A DNA stretch of 64,000 nucleotides from Pseudomonas sp. TCU-HL1 (GCF_001708505.1 NZ_CP015992.1:5704001-5768000); one strand, 5' to 3'; positions 28,101 through 35,885 are shown, numbered from the stretch's first letter. Numbers and translations: made by a program. The notes: a model not told the origin generated them from the sequence alone.

Positions 28101-28433
28101 GAACTGGTGCGCAAGTTGCTGCTGCAGGCCACCCAGGAGAACTCGCGCGTCCTGCGCGACCCGGCCCCCACCGTGCAGCTGAAGACCTACGGCGCCAGCA
28201 CCCTGGAGCACGAGCTGAAAATCTACGTGCGCGAACTGGGCGACCGCGGCCTGGCCACCGACGAGCTGAACCGGCGCGTCGACCAGCTGTTCCAGGAGCA
28301 CGACATCAACATTTCCAGCGTGCCAAAGATGGACGTCACCCTCAGCCGTCGGGTCGAGAAGCACGCCGAGGACGAAGTCGACGCCGTATCGATACCGATC
28401 AAGGACAAGGCACCGGTTCCGGAGACGCGCTGA
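25104..28433 (+). CDS. mechanosensitive channel, MscK/KefA type
   Basis: 1109 residues. Large MscS-superfamily channel that opens under membrane tension to release solutes during hypo-osmotic shock. N-terminal signal peptide (about 1-28), a long periplasmic region (30-500) rich in Gln/Leu/Glu heptads predicted to be coiled coil, about eight hydrophobic segments (520-870), and the conserved MscS pore and beta domain (SYATTTLLSYAIAGIGF..., GFGMQAIFANFISGLILLFERPV). PNQTFLTSQLINWT closes the beta domain. Between the membrane blocks is a charged cytoplasmic stretch (QTKENAEGEEVVVEEP). Precedes selO by 53 bases on the same strand. MscK-like K+ dependence is possible but not shown. Confidence 0.9.
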   Translation: MIASLRTLFAAALLGLYLSPAYLHAAPTAGAIMPKPAAAPADSRAAGEAPAKPTAEEQTQAFVASAEESQKNLATLKRQLSDAPRLIAESQRELTRLMGAAPVPMKERHGKSELTQLEKLLDQRSNEQAELQKSLAEANSLIITSQTRPERAQAEISTNQTRTQQINNILKTGKDGGKTIGDNQRQLLGAELAALAAQTELRREELAGNSLLQDLGNARRDLLMERIRRLEQETLDLQSLINEMRRESSEQTVAELSRDADKATPDSLVAKESGINLKMSDYLLRATDRLNELTRQNLQTRQQLDNLSQADQALEEQISVLKGSLLLAKILYQQKQALPQLDLDNNLADEIADIRLYQFELNQQRDHLTNPQAYVDTLLAEQPPEQVTPELKTTLMDLISTRSELLDRLSRELNTLLNESITLQLNQKQLQETSLTLRNTLDEQMFWIPSNKPLDLNWLKSTPHLLERQLVEMPWGSGVRELGEGLVDRPWLFLPLLLVIGGLLWKRRYLYGKLNEINQDVGHFKRDSQLHTPMALFLTVLLALPVSLFLALCGFALQIDARGQNATLGAALMEMAQAWMVFYTLYRILAPGGVAELHFHWDRPQVAFLRSQIRRLGGVVMALVAIVTVAEHQPAALADDIIGVLVVLSCYALMTLVLSNLLLAEPMREQTSPFRLLIGVAFTLLPLALIVAVGFGYYYTSLKLTDRLINTLYLLILLLLVEATFVRGLSVAARRLAYQRVLAKRQTQTKENAEGEEVVVEEPTLDIEKVNLQSLRLIRLALLGVFITCLYLVWADLISVFAYLDQVTLYQYSSGTGDAATQVPISLLDVVGALIIAGITTALARNLPGLLEVLVLSRLKLAQGSSYATTTLLSYAIAGIGFVSALSTLGVSWDKLQWLVAALSVGIGFGMQAIFANFISGLILLFERPVRIGDLVTIGTVTGTVNRIRIRATHITDSDRKEVIVPNQTFLTSQLINWTLTDTVTRIVLVYNVNRGADLELVRKLLLQATQENSRVLRDPAPTVQLKTYGASTLEHELKIYVRELGDRGLATDELNRRVDQLFQEHDINISSVPKMDVTLSRRVEKHAEDEVDAVSIPIKDKAPVPETR

Positions 28434-28486
28434 ACCGCGCATCTCCCGCGCTTCCGAACACACTGGCGGCATGACAAGCTGAGCCC

Positions 28487-29947
28487 ATGAAGACACTCGA
28501 CGAACTGCAGTTCGACAACCGCTTCGCCCGCCTGGGCGACGCCTTTTCCACCGAGGTGCTGCCCGAGCCCATCGCCGAGCCCCGCCTGGTGGTGGTGAGC
28601 CCAGCGGCCATGGCGCTGCTCGACCTGGACCCGGCCGAGGCTGAAACCCAGCTCTTCGCCGAGATTTTCTCCGGACATAAGCTGTGGTCCGAGGCCGAAC
28701 CCCGGGCGATGGTCTATTCCGGCCACCAATTCGGCGCCTACAACCCGCGCCTGGGTGACGGCCGTGGCCTGCTGCTGGGCGAGGTCCTGAACGATGCCGG
28801 CGAGCACTGGGACCTGCACCTCAAGGGCGCCGGACAAACGCCCTACTCACGCATGGGCGATGGCCGCGCGGTGCTGCGCAGTTCGATCCGCGAATTCCTC
28901 GCCAGTGAATACCTGCACGCCCTGGGCATCGCCACCAGCCGCGCGCTGTGCGTGACCGGTTCCTCGACCCCCGTCTATCGGGAGTCCCGCGAAACCGGCG
29001 CCATGCTGCTGCGCCTGTCGCCCAGCCATGTGCGCTTCGGCCACTTCGAGTACTTCTATTACACGCGCCAGCACGAACAGCTCGAAGTCCTGGGCCGGTA
29101 CGTTCTCGAGTGTCACTTCCCGCAGTGCCTGGAACAGGAGCAGCCCTGGTCGGCCTTCTTCCGCGAAGTGCTGGAACGCAATGCCGATCTGATCGCACGG
29201 TGGCAGGCCTACGGCTTCTGTCACGGCGTAATGAACACGGACAACATGTCCATCCTCGGCATCACCTTCGACTATGGGCCCTACGCCTTCCTCGACGACT
29301 TCGATGCCAATCACATCTGCAACCACTCCGACGACAGCGGCCGCTACAGCTTCAGCAACCAGGTGCCCATCGCCCACTGGAACCTGGCGGCGCTGGCCCA
29401 GGCGCTGACGCCCTTCGTCGAGGTGGAGCAGCTGAGGGAAACCCTGAACCTCTTCCTGCCGCTTTATCAGACCCACTACCTGGACCTGATGCGCCGTCGC
29501 CTGGGTTTCACCTCCGCCGCTGATTCGGACGAGGCGCTGGTGCAGCGCCTGCTGCAACTGATGCAAGGCAGCGCGGTGGACTACAACCAGTTCTTCCGCC
29601 GCCTGGGCAGTGAGGCGCCGGAACAGGCGATGCGCAAACTGCGGGAAGACTTCATCGACCTGGCCGGCTTCGATGCCTGGGCCACCGACTACCAGGCCCG
29701 CGCGGCGGTGGATGGCGACGACCAAGAGGCGCGCCAGGCGCGGATGCACGCGGTGAACCCCAAGTACGTGTTGCGCAACTACCTGGCTCAGCACGCCATC
29801 GAGGCCGCCCAGCAGGGCGACTACACCGAGGTTCGCCAGCTGCATGCCGTGCTCTCACGCCCGTTCGACGAGCAGCCGGGCATGGAGCGCTACGCCGAAC
29901 GCCCGCCCGAATGGGGCAAGCATCTGGAAATCAGCTGCTCGTCGTAA
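28487..29947 (+). CDS. selO: protein adenylyltransferase SelO
   Basis: 486 residues, the full family length. Pseudokinase-fold enzyme that transfers AMP from ATP to Ser/Thr/Tyr of target proteins, linked to redox stress in E. coli. Visible: YSGHQFGAYNPRLGDGRG, HLKGAGQTPYSRMGDGRA, VLRSSIREFL and the metal-binding segment GVMNTDNMSILGITFDYGP. The C-terminal redox Cys expected in SelO is present (EISCSS). Possibly cotranscribed with the mechanosensitive channel gene upstream. Confidence 0.94.
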   Translation: MKTLDELQFDNRFARLGDAFSTEVLPEPIAEPRLVVVSPAAMALLDLDPAEAETQLFAEIFSGHKLWSEAEPRAMVYSGHQFGAYNPRLGDGRGLLLGEVLNDAGEHWDLHLKGAGQTPYSRMGDGRAVLRSSIREFLASEYLHALGIATSRALCVTGSSTPVYRESRETGAMLLRLSPSHVRFGHFEYFYYTRQHEQLEVLGRYVLECHFPQCLEQEQPWSAFFREVLERNADLIARWQAYGFCHGVMNTDNMSILGITFDYGPYAFLDDFDANHICNHSDDSGRYSFSNQVPIAHWNLAALAQALTPFVEVEQLRETLNLFLPLYQTHYLDLMRRRLGFTSAADSDEALVQRLLQLMQGSAVDYNQFFRRLGSEAPEQAMRKLREDFIDLAGFDAWATDYQARAAVDGDDQEARQARMHAVNPKYVLRNYLAQHAIEAAQQGDYTEVRQLHAVLSRPFDEQPGMERYAERPPEWGKHLEISCSS

Positions 29948-29963
29948 GGCAAGTCGTCCGTAG

Positions 29964-29989
29964 GTTGGGCTGAGGCCACGAAGCCCAAC
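29964..29989. terminator. hairpin between convergent selO and racemase genes
   Basis: GTTGGGCT (29964-29971) and AGCCCAAC (29982-29989) pair perfectly around a 10-base loop. Similar GTAGGTTGGGCT-type hairpins are frequent between Pseudomonas genes (general knowledge). No strong T-run; a bidirectional terminator or REP-like element is plausible. Confidence 0.55.
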
Positions 29990-30040
29990 ACGCTGGCCCG
30001 CACCGCGCGTTCGTTGGGCCTCGCGGAGCGCGGCGTCAAA

Positions 30041-30739
30041 CTAGAAGTCAGCCAGCATCCACTCCAGCCCCATCGCCACATGCCGCTCGGCGCTGTCCAC
30101 CAGGGGCAGCGGCGATTCACACCCCTCCAGCAGCAGGCCGATTTCGGTACAGCTGAGAATGGCCGCCTGGGCACCCCCAGCCTTCAATTGCGCCAGCTGG
30201 TCGAGATAGAACGCCCGCGCCTCCGACTGGAAGCGTCCGACGCAGAGCTCCTGAAAGATCACCCGGTCAATCTCCACCATGGCCTCGGCGTCAGGCACCC
30301 GCACCTGGATGCCGAATCGTCGATCCAGACGTTCGCGGTAGAAGTCTTCCTGCATGATGAAACGCGTGCCGAGCAGGGCGGCGTGCTTGATGCCGCGCGC
30401 CTGCAGCGCCTGGCCAACGGCATCGCCTATATGGAGAAGCGGGATGTCCACAGCCTGCTCGATGGCCGCGGCGACTTTGTGCATGGTGTTGGTGGCCAGC
30501 AGCAACGCTGTCGCACCGGCGCCCTCCAGGCCACGCGCGGCTTCGGCCAGCACACGGCCGGCAGCGTCCCATTCCCCCGCCTTCTGCTGCGCCGCGATCT
30601 GCGCGAAATCCACCGAGTGCAACAGCAGGGGCGCCGAATGCAGCCCACCCAGGCGGTCACGCACACCCCGATTGAGCAACTGGTAATAAGTGACGGTGGA
30701 TTCCCAGCTCATCCCTCCCAACACGCCCAGCGTCCTCAT
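30041..30739 (-). CDS. aspartate/glutamate racemase family protein (YgeA-like)
   Basis: 232 residues from ATG 30739, which has an AGG-rich ribosome site; the frame runs much further upstream but without family similarity. Belongs to the Asp/Glu racemase superfamily and is close to E. coli YgeA (MRTLGVLGGMSWESTVTYYQ, GGLHSAPLLLHSVDF, LLGTRFIMQEDFYRERL). Predicted to interconvert L- and D-aspartate or glutamate without PLP. The active-site pair is T83 (in ATNTMHK) and C197 (in LSCTEIG), the atypical Thr/Cys arrangement I recall for the E. coli L-Asp/Glu-specific enzyme. Lies alone, convergent with selO and divergent from the TauE-type gene. Confidence 0.88.
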   Translation of the reverse strand: MRTLGVLGGMSWESTVTYYQLLNRGVRDRLGGLHSAPLLLHSVDFAQIAAQQKAGEWDAAGRVLAEAARGLEGAGATALLLATNTMHKVAAAIEQAVDIPLLHIGDAVGQALQARGIKHAALLGTRFIMQEDFYRERLDRRFGIQVRVPDAEAMVEIDRVIFQELCVGRFQSEARAFYLDQLAQLKAGGAQAAILSCTEIGLLLEGCESPLPLVDSAERHVAMGLEWMLADF

Positions 30740-30899
30740 CACCCTGACCTCCCGAATGGAAAGTCTCCAGCCTAGTCGAGGCCGGGCACAGGTCGGGAAT
30801 ACAGTTGAGGAGCAAGCAGGGCGTACAGCCAAGCCATCCGCCCCCTGGACCCTCGACCGATACGACGAACGAAATGGAATATAAACCTTCGTAAATCTT

Positions 30900-30914
30900 C
30901 TTAGACTCTCTAAG
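30900..30914. promoter_or_regulatory. short dyad in the divergent racemase/TauE promoter region
   Basis: CTTAGA-CTC-TCTAAG is a perfect 6+6 palindrome. It lies between the divergent starts at 30739 and 30987 in AT-rich DNA containing promoter-like hexamers that I could not pair convincingly. Possible operator. Confidence 0.35.
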
Positions 30915-30986
30915 CAAACCCGATTATCTTCGCCCCCCTGCTTATTCCAGCCTGTTCTACCACCCACTGTCAGGCGCTGTGCCCGC

Positions 30987-31961
30987 ATGAAGATTCGCGA
31001 CCTCGACCTCAGCCAGAGTTCGATCAACACCGAACACGAAGCGCTGGGGATCCCGCCAGTCGAAGATTTCGTTTCCCACCCCGACGACCACCCGGTCCTG
31101 CGGGCTGCCATGTGGGCGGCGATCCTCATTCTGGTCAGCCTCCTCGGCTTCCTTGCCTGGCGCCTGTTCTTCGATAACGGCGGCAGCAGTGGCCTCGAAA
31201 TCATCGAGAACGCCCTGACCAGCAAAGGCTTCTGGAGCGCGGTGGCGGTGGGCTTCTTCGCCCAGGTCATCGACGGCGCCCTGGGCATGGCCTATGGCAT
31301 CACCGCCACGACCTTCCTGCTCACCACTGGCGCCTCTCCAGCAGCGGCCAGCGCTAGCGTCCACATTGCCGAAGTCTTCACCACCGGCCTGTCGGGCATT
31401 TCCCATGTGAAGCTGGGCAACGTCAACAAATCCCTGTTCCTGCGCCTGCTGTTGCCGGGCATCATCGGCGCCGTGCTTGGCGCGGTACTGATCACCCAGT
31501 TCGACGGCGACGTGCTCAAGCCCTTCATCTCCGCCTACCTGCTGCTGATGGGCCTGTACATCCTGAGCAAGGCCTATCACCATGTCGCCAAACGCAGGGC
31601 GCCCAAGCACGTCGCCAAGCTGGCCCTGTTCGGCGGTTTCGTCGACGCCGCCGGCGGCGGCGGTTGGGGCCCGGTGGTCACCAGCAGCCTGATCGGCTCC
31701 GGCACAGACCCGCGCACCACCATCGGTTCGGTGAACTTCGCGGAGTTCTTCCTGACCATTTCCAGCGCCACCTCCTTCATCCTCCTGGCCGGCGAGCCGG
31801 ACACCTGGAAGATGGTGGCCGGCCTGGTCTTCGGCGGTCTGTTCGCCGCGCCCCTGGCCGCACTGCTGTGCAAGAAACTATCGCCACGCACCCTGCTGAT
31901 CATCGTCGGCACCCTGATCACACTGATCAGCGCCTTCAACATCTACAAAGCCCTGTCCTGA
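30987..31961 (+). CDS. TauE/SafE family membrane permease (predicted sulfite/sulfonate exporter)
   Basis: 324 residues. A cytoplasmic N-terminus of about 42 residues is followed by a first hydrophobic helix (AAMWAAILILVSLLGFLAW). Two TauE-type repeats follow, each with glycine-rich helices: GFFAQVIDGALGMAYGITATTFLL and the GGFVDAAGGGGWGPV segment are family signatures. About eight or nine membrane segments in total. Family members export sulfite, sulfoacetate or other small anions; the substrate here is unknown. The neighbouring trxC might suggest a sulfur or redox connection, but the spacing and the hairpin between them give no proof of cotranscription. Confidence 0.87.
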   Translation: MKIRDLDLSQSSINTEHEALGIPPVEDFVSHPDDHPVLRAAMWAAILILVSLLGFLAWRLFFDNGGSSGLEIIENALTSKGFWSAVAVGFFAQVIDGALGMAYGITATTFLLTTGASPAAASASVHIAEVFTTGLSGISHVKLGNVNKSLFLRLLLPGIIGAVLGAVLITQFDGDVLKPFISAYLLLMGLYILSKAYHHVAKRRAPKHVAKLALFGGFVDAAGGGGWGPVVTSSLIGSGTDPRTTIGSVNFAEFFLTISSATSFILLAGEPDTWKMVAGLVFGGLFAAPLAALLCKKLSPRTLLIIVGTLITLISAFNIYKALS

Positions 31962-31989
31962 TCGCCCGGACTTGATTTCTGCCCGTTCA

Positions 31990-32024
31990 GGCTCCAGATC
32001 AGGGACGTTCCCCGATCTGGAGCC
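31990..32024 (+). promoter_or_regulatory. hairpin sequestering the trxC ribosome binding site
   Basis: Arms 31990-32005 and 32009-32024 are 16 bases each, complementary except for one A.C mismatch, with a 3-base CGT loop. The trxC Shine-Dalgarno GGAG (32019-32022, 6 bases before the ATG) lies inside the right arm. No T-run follows, so it is not a simple terminator. It could be a translational switch (thermometer or protein-controlled) or a DNA operator overlapping the leader. Confidence 0.65.
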
Positions 32025-32028
32025 AACC

Positions 32029-32463
32029 ATGGCTGACCCGCTGTTGATCCCCTGCGCCCAATGCGCCGGACTGAACCGTATCCCTGCCGACCGCCTGGGC
32101 GATTCGCCCCGCTGCGGTCACTGCAAGTCCGCCGTACTGCCTGCCGCGCCCTTCGACCTGAGCGAAACCAGTTTCACCCAGCAACTGCGCGGCGACCTGC
32201 CACTGCTGGTGGACGTCTGGGCCGACTGGTGCGGCCCCTGCAAGGCCTTCGCGCCGATCTACCAACAAGCTGCCAGCCAACTCCAGGGCCGCTGCCGCCT
32301 GGGCAAGCTGGATAGCGAAGCCAACCGCAACCTGGCCGGCCAACTGGGCATCCGCTCGATTCCCACGCTGATCCTGTTCAAGGATGGCCGCGAGGTGGCC
32401 CGCCAGAGCGGCGCGCTGCCGCTCCCACAGCTGCTCGGCTGGCTCAGCGCCCAGGGCATCTGA
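32029..32463 (+). CDS. trxC: thioredoxin 2 (zinc-ribbon thioredoxin)
   Basis: 144 residues from ATG 32029. The N-terminal zinc ribbon has two CxxC pairs (C9/C12 in PCAQC and C29/C32 in RCGHC), followed by a thioredoxin domain with the redox site WCGPC (W67-C71) and the cis-Pro segment RSIPTLILF. Reduces protein disulfides in the cytoplasm. In E. coli, TrxC is induced by oxidative stress through OxyR; no OxyR site is recognised here, but the ribosome site is buried in a hairpin, suggesting conditional translation. The frame is open upstream of the chosen ATG through the hairpin; the ATG choice rests on the family N-terminus. Confidence 0.94.
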   Translation: MADPLLIPCAQCAGLNRIPADRLGDSPRCGHCKSAVLPAAPFDLSETSFTQQLRGDLPLLVDVWADWCGPCKAFAPIYQQAASQLQGRCRLGKLDSEANRNLAGQLGIRSIPTLILFKDGREVARQSGALPLPQLLGWLSAQGI

Positions 32464-32483
32464 TCGCTTCGGTCAATCACGCT

Positions 32484-32517
32484 GGCCATCCCGGTCATTG
32501 CCGGGTTGGCGATGGCC
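32484..32517. repeat. hairpin between trxC and thioesterase gene
   Basis: GGCCATCCCGG (32484-32494) faces CCGGG (32501-32505) and ATGGCC (32512-32517): an inner 5-bp GC stem with a 6-base loop and an outer 6-bp stem separated by an internal bulge. No T-run. It may mark the end of the trxC transcript. Confidence 0.45.
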
Positions 32518-32552
32518 GCTAGTCTCTGGACATCGCCAAGCCGGAGCTCGCC

Positions 32553-32996
32553 ATGTCCATGCCCATCGAACTGGTTCGCCAACTGACCGAGGAACAGATC
32601 GGTTTCGTCAAACGCAGTGGCCTCAAGGCCGAGGTGCTGGAGCCCGGCCACGTGCGCCTGCGCATGCCGCTGGAGGGCAATCAGAACCACATCGGCACCC
32701 TCTATGCCGGCGCTCTCTTCACCCTGGCGGAAATCCCCGGCGGCGCGCTCTTTCTCACCAGCTTCGACAGCCGTCGCTTCTACCCGGTGATCAAGGAAAT
32801 GAACCTGCGTTTCAGGCGCCCGGCCAAAGGCGACATCACGGTGGATGCGCACCTCTGCGCCGAGGAAGTCGTCCGCATCCAGCAGGAGGCCGAAACCAAC
32901 GGCAAGGCCGATTACCTGCTGGAACTACAGCTGATGGACGCGAACGGTGAAGTGGTGGCCGAAAGCCGGGGCCTCTACCAGATGAGGGCACACTGA
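32553..32996 (+). CDS. hotdog-fold thioesterase (PaaI/DUF4442-like)
   Basis: 147 residues. Hotdog fold: NHIGTLYAGALFTLAEIPGG is the central helix with the usual acidic catalytic position, and FYPVIKEMNLRFRRPAKGDITVDA the strands that follow. Family members hydrolyse acyl-CoA thioesters; the substrate is unknown. Short monocistronic gene between trxC and a universal stress gene; it has a GGAG ribosome site a few bases before its ATG. Confidence 0.8.
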   Translation: MSMPIELVRQLTEEQIGFVKRSGLKAEVLEPGHVRLRMPLEGNQNHIGTLYAGALFTLAEIPGGALFLTSFDSRRFYPVIKEMNLRFRRPAKGDITVDAHLCAEEVVRIQQEAETNGKADYLLELQLMDANGEVVAESRGLYQMRAH

Positions 32997-33069
32997 GCGG
33001 CCTTGCCCTGGATCAAACCGCCAGGTCACCAGAAGCCGCAGAGTGTGGACTCCCTAGGAGGCCCACATC

Positions 33070-33894
33070 ATGTTCACGCACATCCTGGTCGCCCATGACC
33101 TGAGCCGCGAGGCAGATACCGCCCTGCGCCGCGCCATCCAGCTCGCTCATCAGCACGGCGCTCGCCTTTCCCTGCTGCATGTGCTCGAAGACCACCTGCA
33201 CAATGCCGTGCAGGACAACCTGCGCGATGCGGCCCAGCAGCACTTTGGTGAACGCCTGGCGCAATTGGGCGCCAAGGATCGCCCGGTGCTCCTGCGCAAG
33301 GGCCGCCCGGCCCAGCAGATCCTCGAAGAGATGAACGACAGCCAGGCCGACCTGCTGGTGATCGGCCGGCACCACCACAATGCGCCGGAGCTGTTCATCG
33401 GCACCACCCTGGAGCGTGTCGCACGCCACCTGGCGGCGCCGTTGCTGCTGGTGGCGGGCGAGCAGCCGGACCAACCCTATCAACACGCCGCCGTGGCGCT
33501 GGATTTCTCCCTGTGCGCCTGTGACGCCCTGCGCAAGTGCTGCGCGCTGCTACCGTCCGAGGCGCGGCTGACGGCACTCAACGTCATGGAACTGGGCAGC
33601 CGCCTCCTGTCGAAAAGCGGCAACTCGACCGACTTCCTCGCAACGCAGAAAGAACTGCTGGGGAAACTGCTGGAAGATGAACTGATGGGCCAGAACGCCC
33701 CGCTGCCCAGCGTCGCGCTGGACGTCGTGCGTGGCGCCCTGCCCAAGGCGCTGGACGACGCCATCGCTGAACACCAGCCACAACTTCTGGCCCTCGGCAG
33801 CCATGGCCGCAGCCTGATCTCCCAAGCCCTGCTGGGCAGCCTGCCCCTGCGCTACCTGCAAAACCCGCCCGGCGACCTGTTACTGGTCAAATAA
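33070..33894 (+). CDS. tandem-domain universal stress protein
   Basis: 274 residues, start preceded by the strong ribosome site AGGAGG. Two UspA domains: residues 1-140 (MFTHILVAHDLSREADTAL ... LLVIGRHHHNAPELFIGTTLERVARH) and 145-274 (AAVALDFSLCACDALRK ... LALGSHGRSLISQALLGSLPLRYL). The second ends with the G-x2-G-x9-G-S type ATP-binding motif in SHGRSLISQALLGS. Cytosolic stress-survival protein; tandem Usp proteins bind ATP or sense energy and oxygen state, though the precise role here is unknown. Confidence 0.88.
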   Translation: MFTHILVAHDLSREADTALRRAIQLAHQHGARLSLLHVLEDHLHNAVQDNLRDAAQQHFGERLAQLGAKDRPVLLRKGRPAQQILEEMNDSQADLLVIGRHHHNAPELFIGTTLERVARHLAAPLLLVAGEQPDQPYQHAAVALDFSLCACDALRKCCALLPSEARLTALNVMELGSRLLSKSGNSTDFLATQKELLGKLLEDELMGQNAPLPSVALDVVRGALPKALDDAIAEHQPQLLALGSHGRSLISQALLGSLPLRYLQNPPGDLLLVK

Positions 33895-33898
33895 CGCA

Positions 33899-33922
33899 TT
33901 CGCCCCGGCAAGCCGGGGCGAA
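33899..33922. terminator. bidirectional hairpin between convergent usp and parA-like genes
   Basis: TTCGCCCCGG (33899-33908) pairs with CCGGGGCGAA (33913-33922) around CAAG. The T-rich tail is weak on both strands. It lies 5 bases after the usp stop and 26 bases past the end of the minus-strand gene. Confidence 0.7.
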
Positions 33923-33948
33923 AAAGGGCATCACAACACCCACCGGAA

Positions 33949-34713
33949 TCAGCTTTCCAGCAGATCGTGCAGCTCGACGAACTGCTGGGTGAGCTTGTGC
34001 CGAGGCTCCAGGTAGATCAGCGGTTTGCAGGCCTGATGCGACTCGCGCATCTTCACCGACATCATCAGGTTCACCGGTAGCACCGGCAGCCCTTCCTCCA
34101 CCAACTCATCCAGCAGCTGCTGCGGCAACGATGCGCGCGGCTGGAACTGGTTGACCACGATGCCTTCCACCTCCAGGCCCTCGTTGTGGTCCTCCTTCAA
34201 CTCTTCGATTTCCGCCAGCAGGCCGTAGAGCGCATTGCGGGAGAAACTGTCGCAGTCAAAGGGAATCAGGCAGCGATCGGCAGCGATAAGCGCTGAAACC
34301 GTATAGAAATTCAACGCCGGCGGTGTGTCCAGATAGATCCGATCGTAGTCCTCGCTCAACTCCTCCAGCAACTTACGCAGCTTGTTGATCTTGTGCTTGG
34401 CCTCCAGCTTGGGCTGCAGGTCGGCCAGTTCCGCCGTGGCGGTGACCACATGGAGGTTGTCGTAGGGCGTCTCGTAGATATCCACCTTGCCCTTGCGGAA
34501 GGCGGTAGCCGACAGCGTCTGCTTGAAGAAATCGGCGATCCCCATGGGAATATCGTCGCCGGTAAGGCCCGTCAGGTAGTGCGTGGAGTTGGCCTGGGCA
34601 TCCAGGTCGATCAGCAGGGTGCGATACCCCTGCGAAGCGCTCACCGCCGCCAGGTTGCAGGCAATGCTGGATTTGCCCACTCCGCCCTTCTGATTGAAAA
34701 CCACGCGCCGCAT
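33949..34713 (-). CDS. orphan ParA/MinD-family ATPase
   Basis: 254 residues. Deviant Walker A motif NQKGGVGKSS (K9 and K14), the ParA switch LLIDLDAQANST, and Walker B-like YDRIYLDTPPALNF. No partner parB gene lies beside it, so it is not a plasmid partition locus; Pseudomonas carries such orphan ParA proteins at this chromosomal position (PA5028-type, from memory). Possible roles are positioning of a cellular structure or regulation; none can be assigned. Good ribosome site (GGGAGGTG) before the ATG at 34713. Confidence 0.88.
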   Translation of the reverse strand: MRRVVFNQKGGVGKSSIACNLAAVSASQGYRTLLIDLDAQANSTHYLTGLTGDDIPMGIADFFKQTLSATAFRKGKVDIYETPYDNLHVVTATAELADLQPKLEAKHKINKLRKLLEELSEDYDRIYLDTPPALNFYTVSALIAADRCLIPFDCDSFSRNALYGLLAEIEELKEDHNEGLEVEGIVVNQFQPRASLPQQLLDELVEEGLPVLPVNLMMSVKMRESHQACKPLIYLEPRHKLTQQFVELHDLLES

Positions 34714-34790
34714 CCCACACCTCCCTGAGCCTGATTAGTAGCCGATTCTATGCAATGCCCGTGACAAGGGCGAGGTCGGCCCCAAACAAC

Positions 34791-34812
34791 AAGGGTCGCT
34801 TTCGCGACCCTT
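34791..34812 (-). terminator. terminator of hemE
   Basis: AAGGGTCGC (34791-34799) pairs with GCGACCCTT (34804-34812). On the minus strand the stem is followed by TGTTGTTTGG. It lies 5 bases beyond the hemE stop. Confidence 0.8.
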
Positions 34813-34817
34813 ATTAG

Positions 34818-35885
34818 TTACTGATGGTACTGTGCCGACAGCTCATGCACGGCCTCGAAGAAGGCGCCGGCGTGGGCCGGGTCGACTTCCGGGGTGATGC
34901 CGTGGCCGAGGTTGAAGACATGGCCGGAGCCCTTGCCGTAGGCGGCGAGGATGCGGCCCACCTCGGCGCGGATGGCGGCCGGGTTGGCGTAGAGCACGGA
35001 CGGGTCCATGTTGCCCTGCAGGGCGACCTTGTCGCCGACGCGGGTGCGCGCGCTGCCGATGTCGCTGGTCCAGTCCAGGCCCAGGGCTTCGGCGCCGGTA
35101 TCAGCCATGGACTCCAGCCAGAGGCCGCCGCCCTTGGTGAAGAGGATCACCGGCACGCGACGGCCGTCGTGTTCGCGGATCAGGCCGTCGACGATCTTCT
35201 TCATGTAGGCCAGGGAGAATTCCTGATAGGCCGCCGCCGAGAGACTACCGCCCCAGGAGTCGAAGATTTGCACCGCCTGGGCGCCAGCGCGGATCTGGCC
35301 ATTGAGGTAGGCGGTCACCGCCTGGGCCAGCTTGTCCAGCAGGGCATGCATGGCCTGGGGGTTGTCGTAGAGCATCGCCTTGGACTTGCGGAAGTCACGG
35401 CTGGAACCGCCTTCGACCATGTAGGTGGCAAGCGTCCAGGGGCTGCCGGAGAAGCCGATCAGCGGCACGCGGCCATTCAGCTCGCGGCGAATGTTGCGGA
35501 CGGCGTCCATCACGTAGCCCAGGTCCCGCTCCGGGTCGGGGATCGGCAGGGCTTCGATGTCGGCCAGGTTGCTCAGCACTTTCTTGAAGCGCGGACCTTC
35601 GCCTGTCTCGAAGAACAACCCCTGGCCCATGGCGTCGGGGATGGTGAGGATGTCGGAGAAGAGGATCGCCGCGTCCAGTTGGGGGTAACGATCCAACGGC
35701 TGGACGGTGACTTCGCAGGCCAGCTCGGGGTTCTTCATCAGGCTGACGAAATCGCCGGCCTTGGCGCGGGTGGCACGGTATTCCGGCAGGTAACGACCGG
35801 CCTGGCGCATCATCCAGACGGGAGTGACATCAACGGGCTGCTTGAGCAGGGCGCGGAGGAAACGGTCGTTCTTCAAGACGGTCAT
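34818..35885 (-). CDS. hemE: uroporphyrinogen decarboxylase
   Basis: 355 residues from ATG 35885 (MTVLKNDRFLRALLKQPVD). The frame is open further upstream, but only this start fits the family. Decarboxylates the four acetates of uroporphyrinogen III to coproporphyrinogen III in haem synthesis; cytosolic, cofactor-free. Signatures: PVWMMRQAGRYLPEYRATR near the N-terminus, with the phosphate-binding-like Arg residues, ILFSDILTIPDAMG, GFSGSPWTLATYM and LQGNMDPSVLY. Flanked by its own terminator and by that of gltBD, so it has an independent transcript. Confidence 0.97.
   Translation of the reverse strand: MTVLKNDRFLRALLKQPVDVTPVWMMRQAGRYLPEYRATRAKAGDFVSLMKNPELACEVTVQPLDRYPQLDAAILFSDILTIPDAMGQGLFFETGEGPRFKKVLSNLADIEALPIPDPERDLGYVMDAVRNIRRELNGRVPLIGFSGSPWTLATYMVEGGSSRDFRKSKAMLYDNPQAMHALLDKLAQAVTAYLNGQIRAGAQAVQIFDSWGGSLSAAAYQEFSLAYMKKIVDGLIREHDGRRVPVILFTKGGGLWLESMADTGAEALGLDWTSDIGSARTRVGDKVALQGNMDPSVLYANPAAIRAEVGRILAAYGKGSGHVFNLGHGITPEVDPAHAGAFFEAVHELSAQYHQ

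Noticed and set aside
30041..30739. Loss of the first catalytic Cys in the racemase (ATNTMHK)
   Set aside because: The E. coli YgeA relative, as I recall, uses Thr83 with Cys197; both are present here, so it is not an inactivating change.
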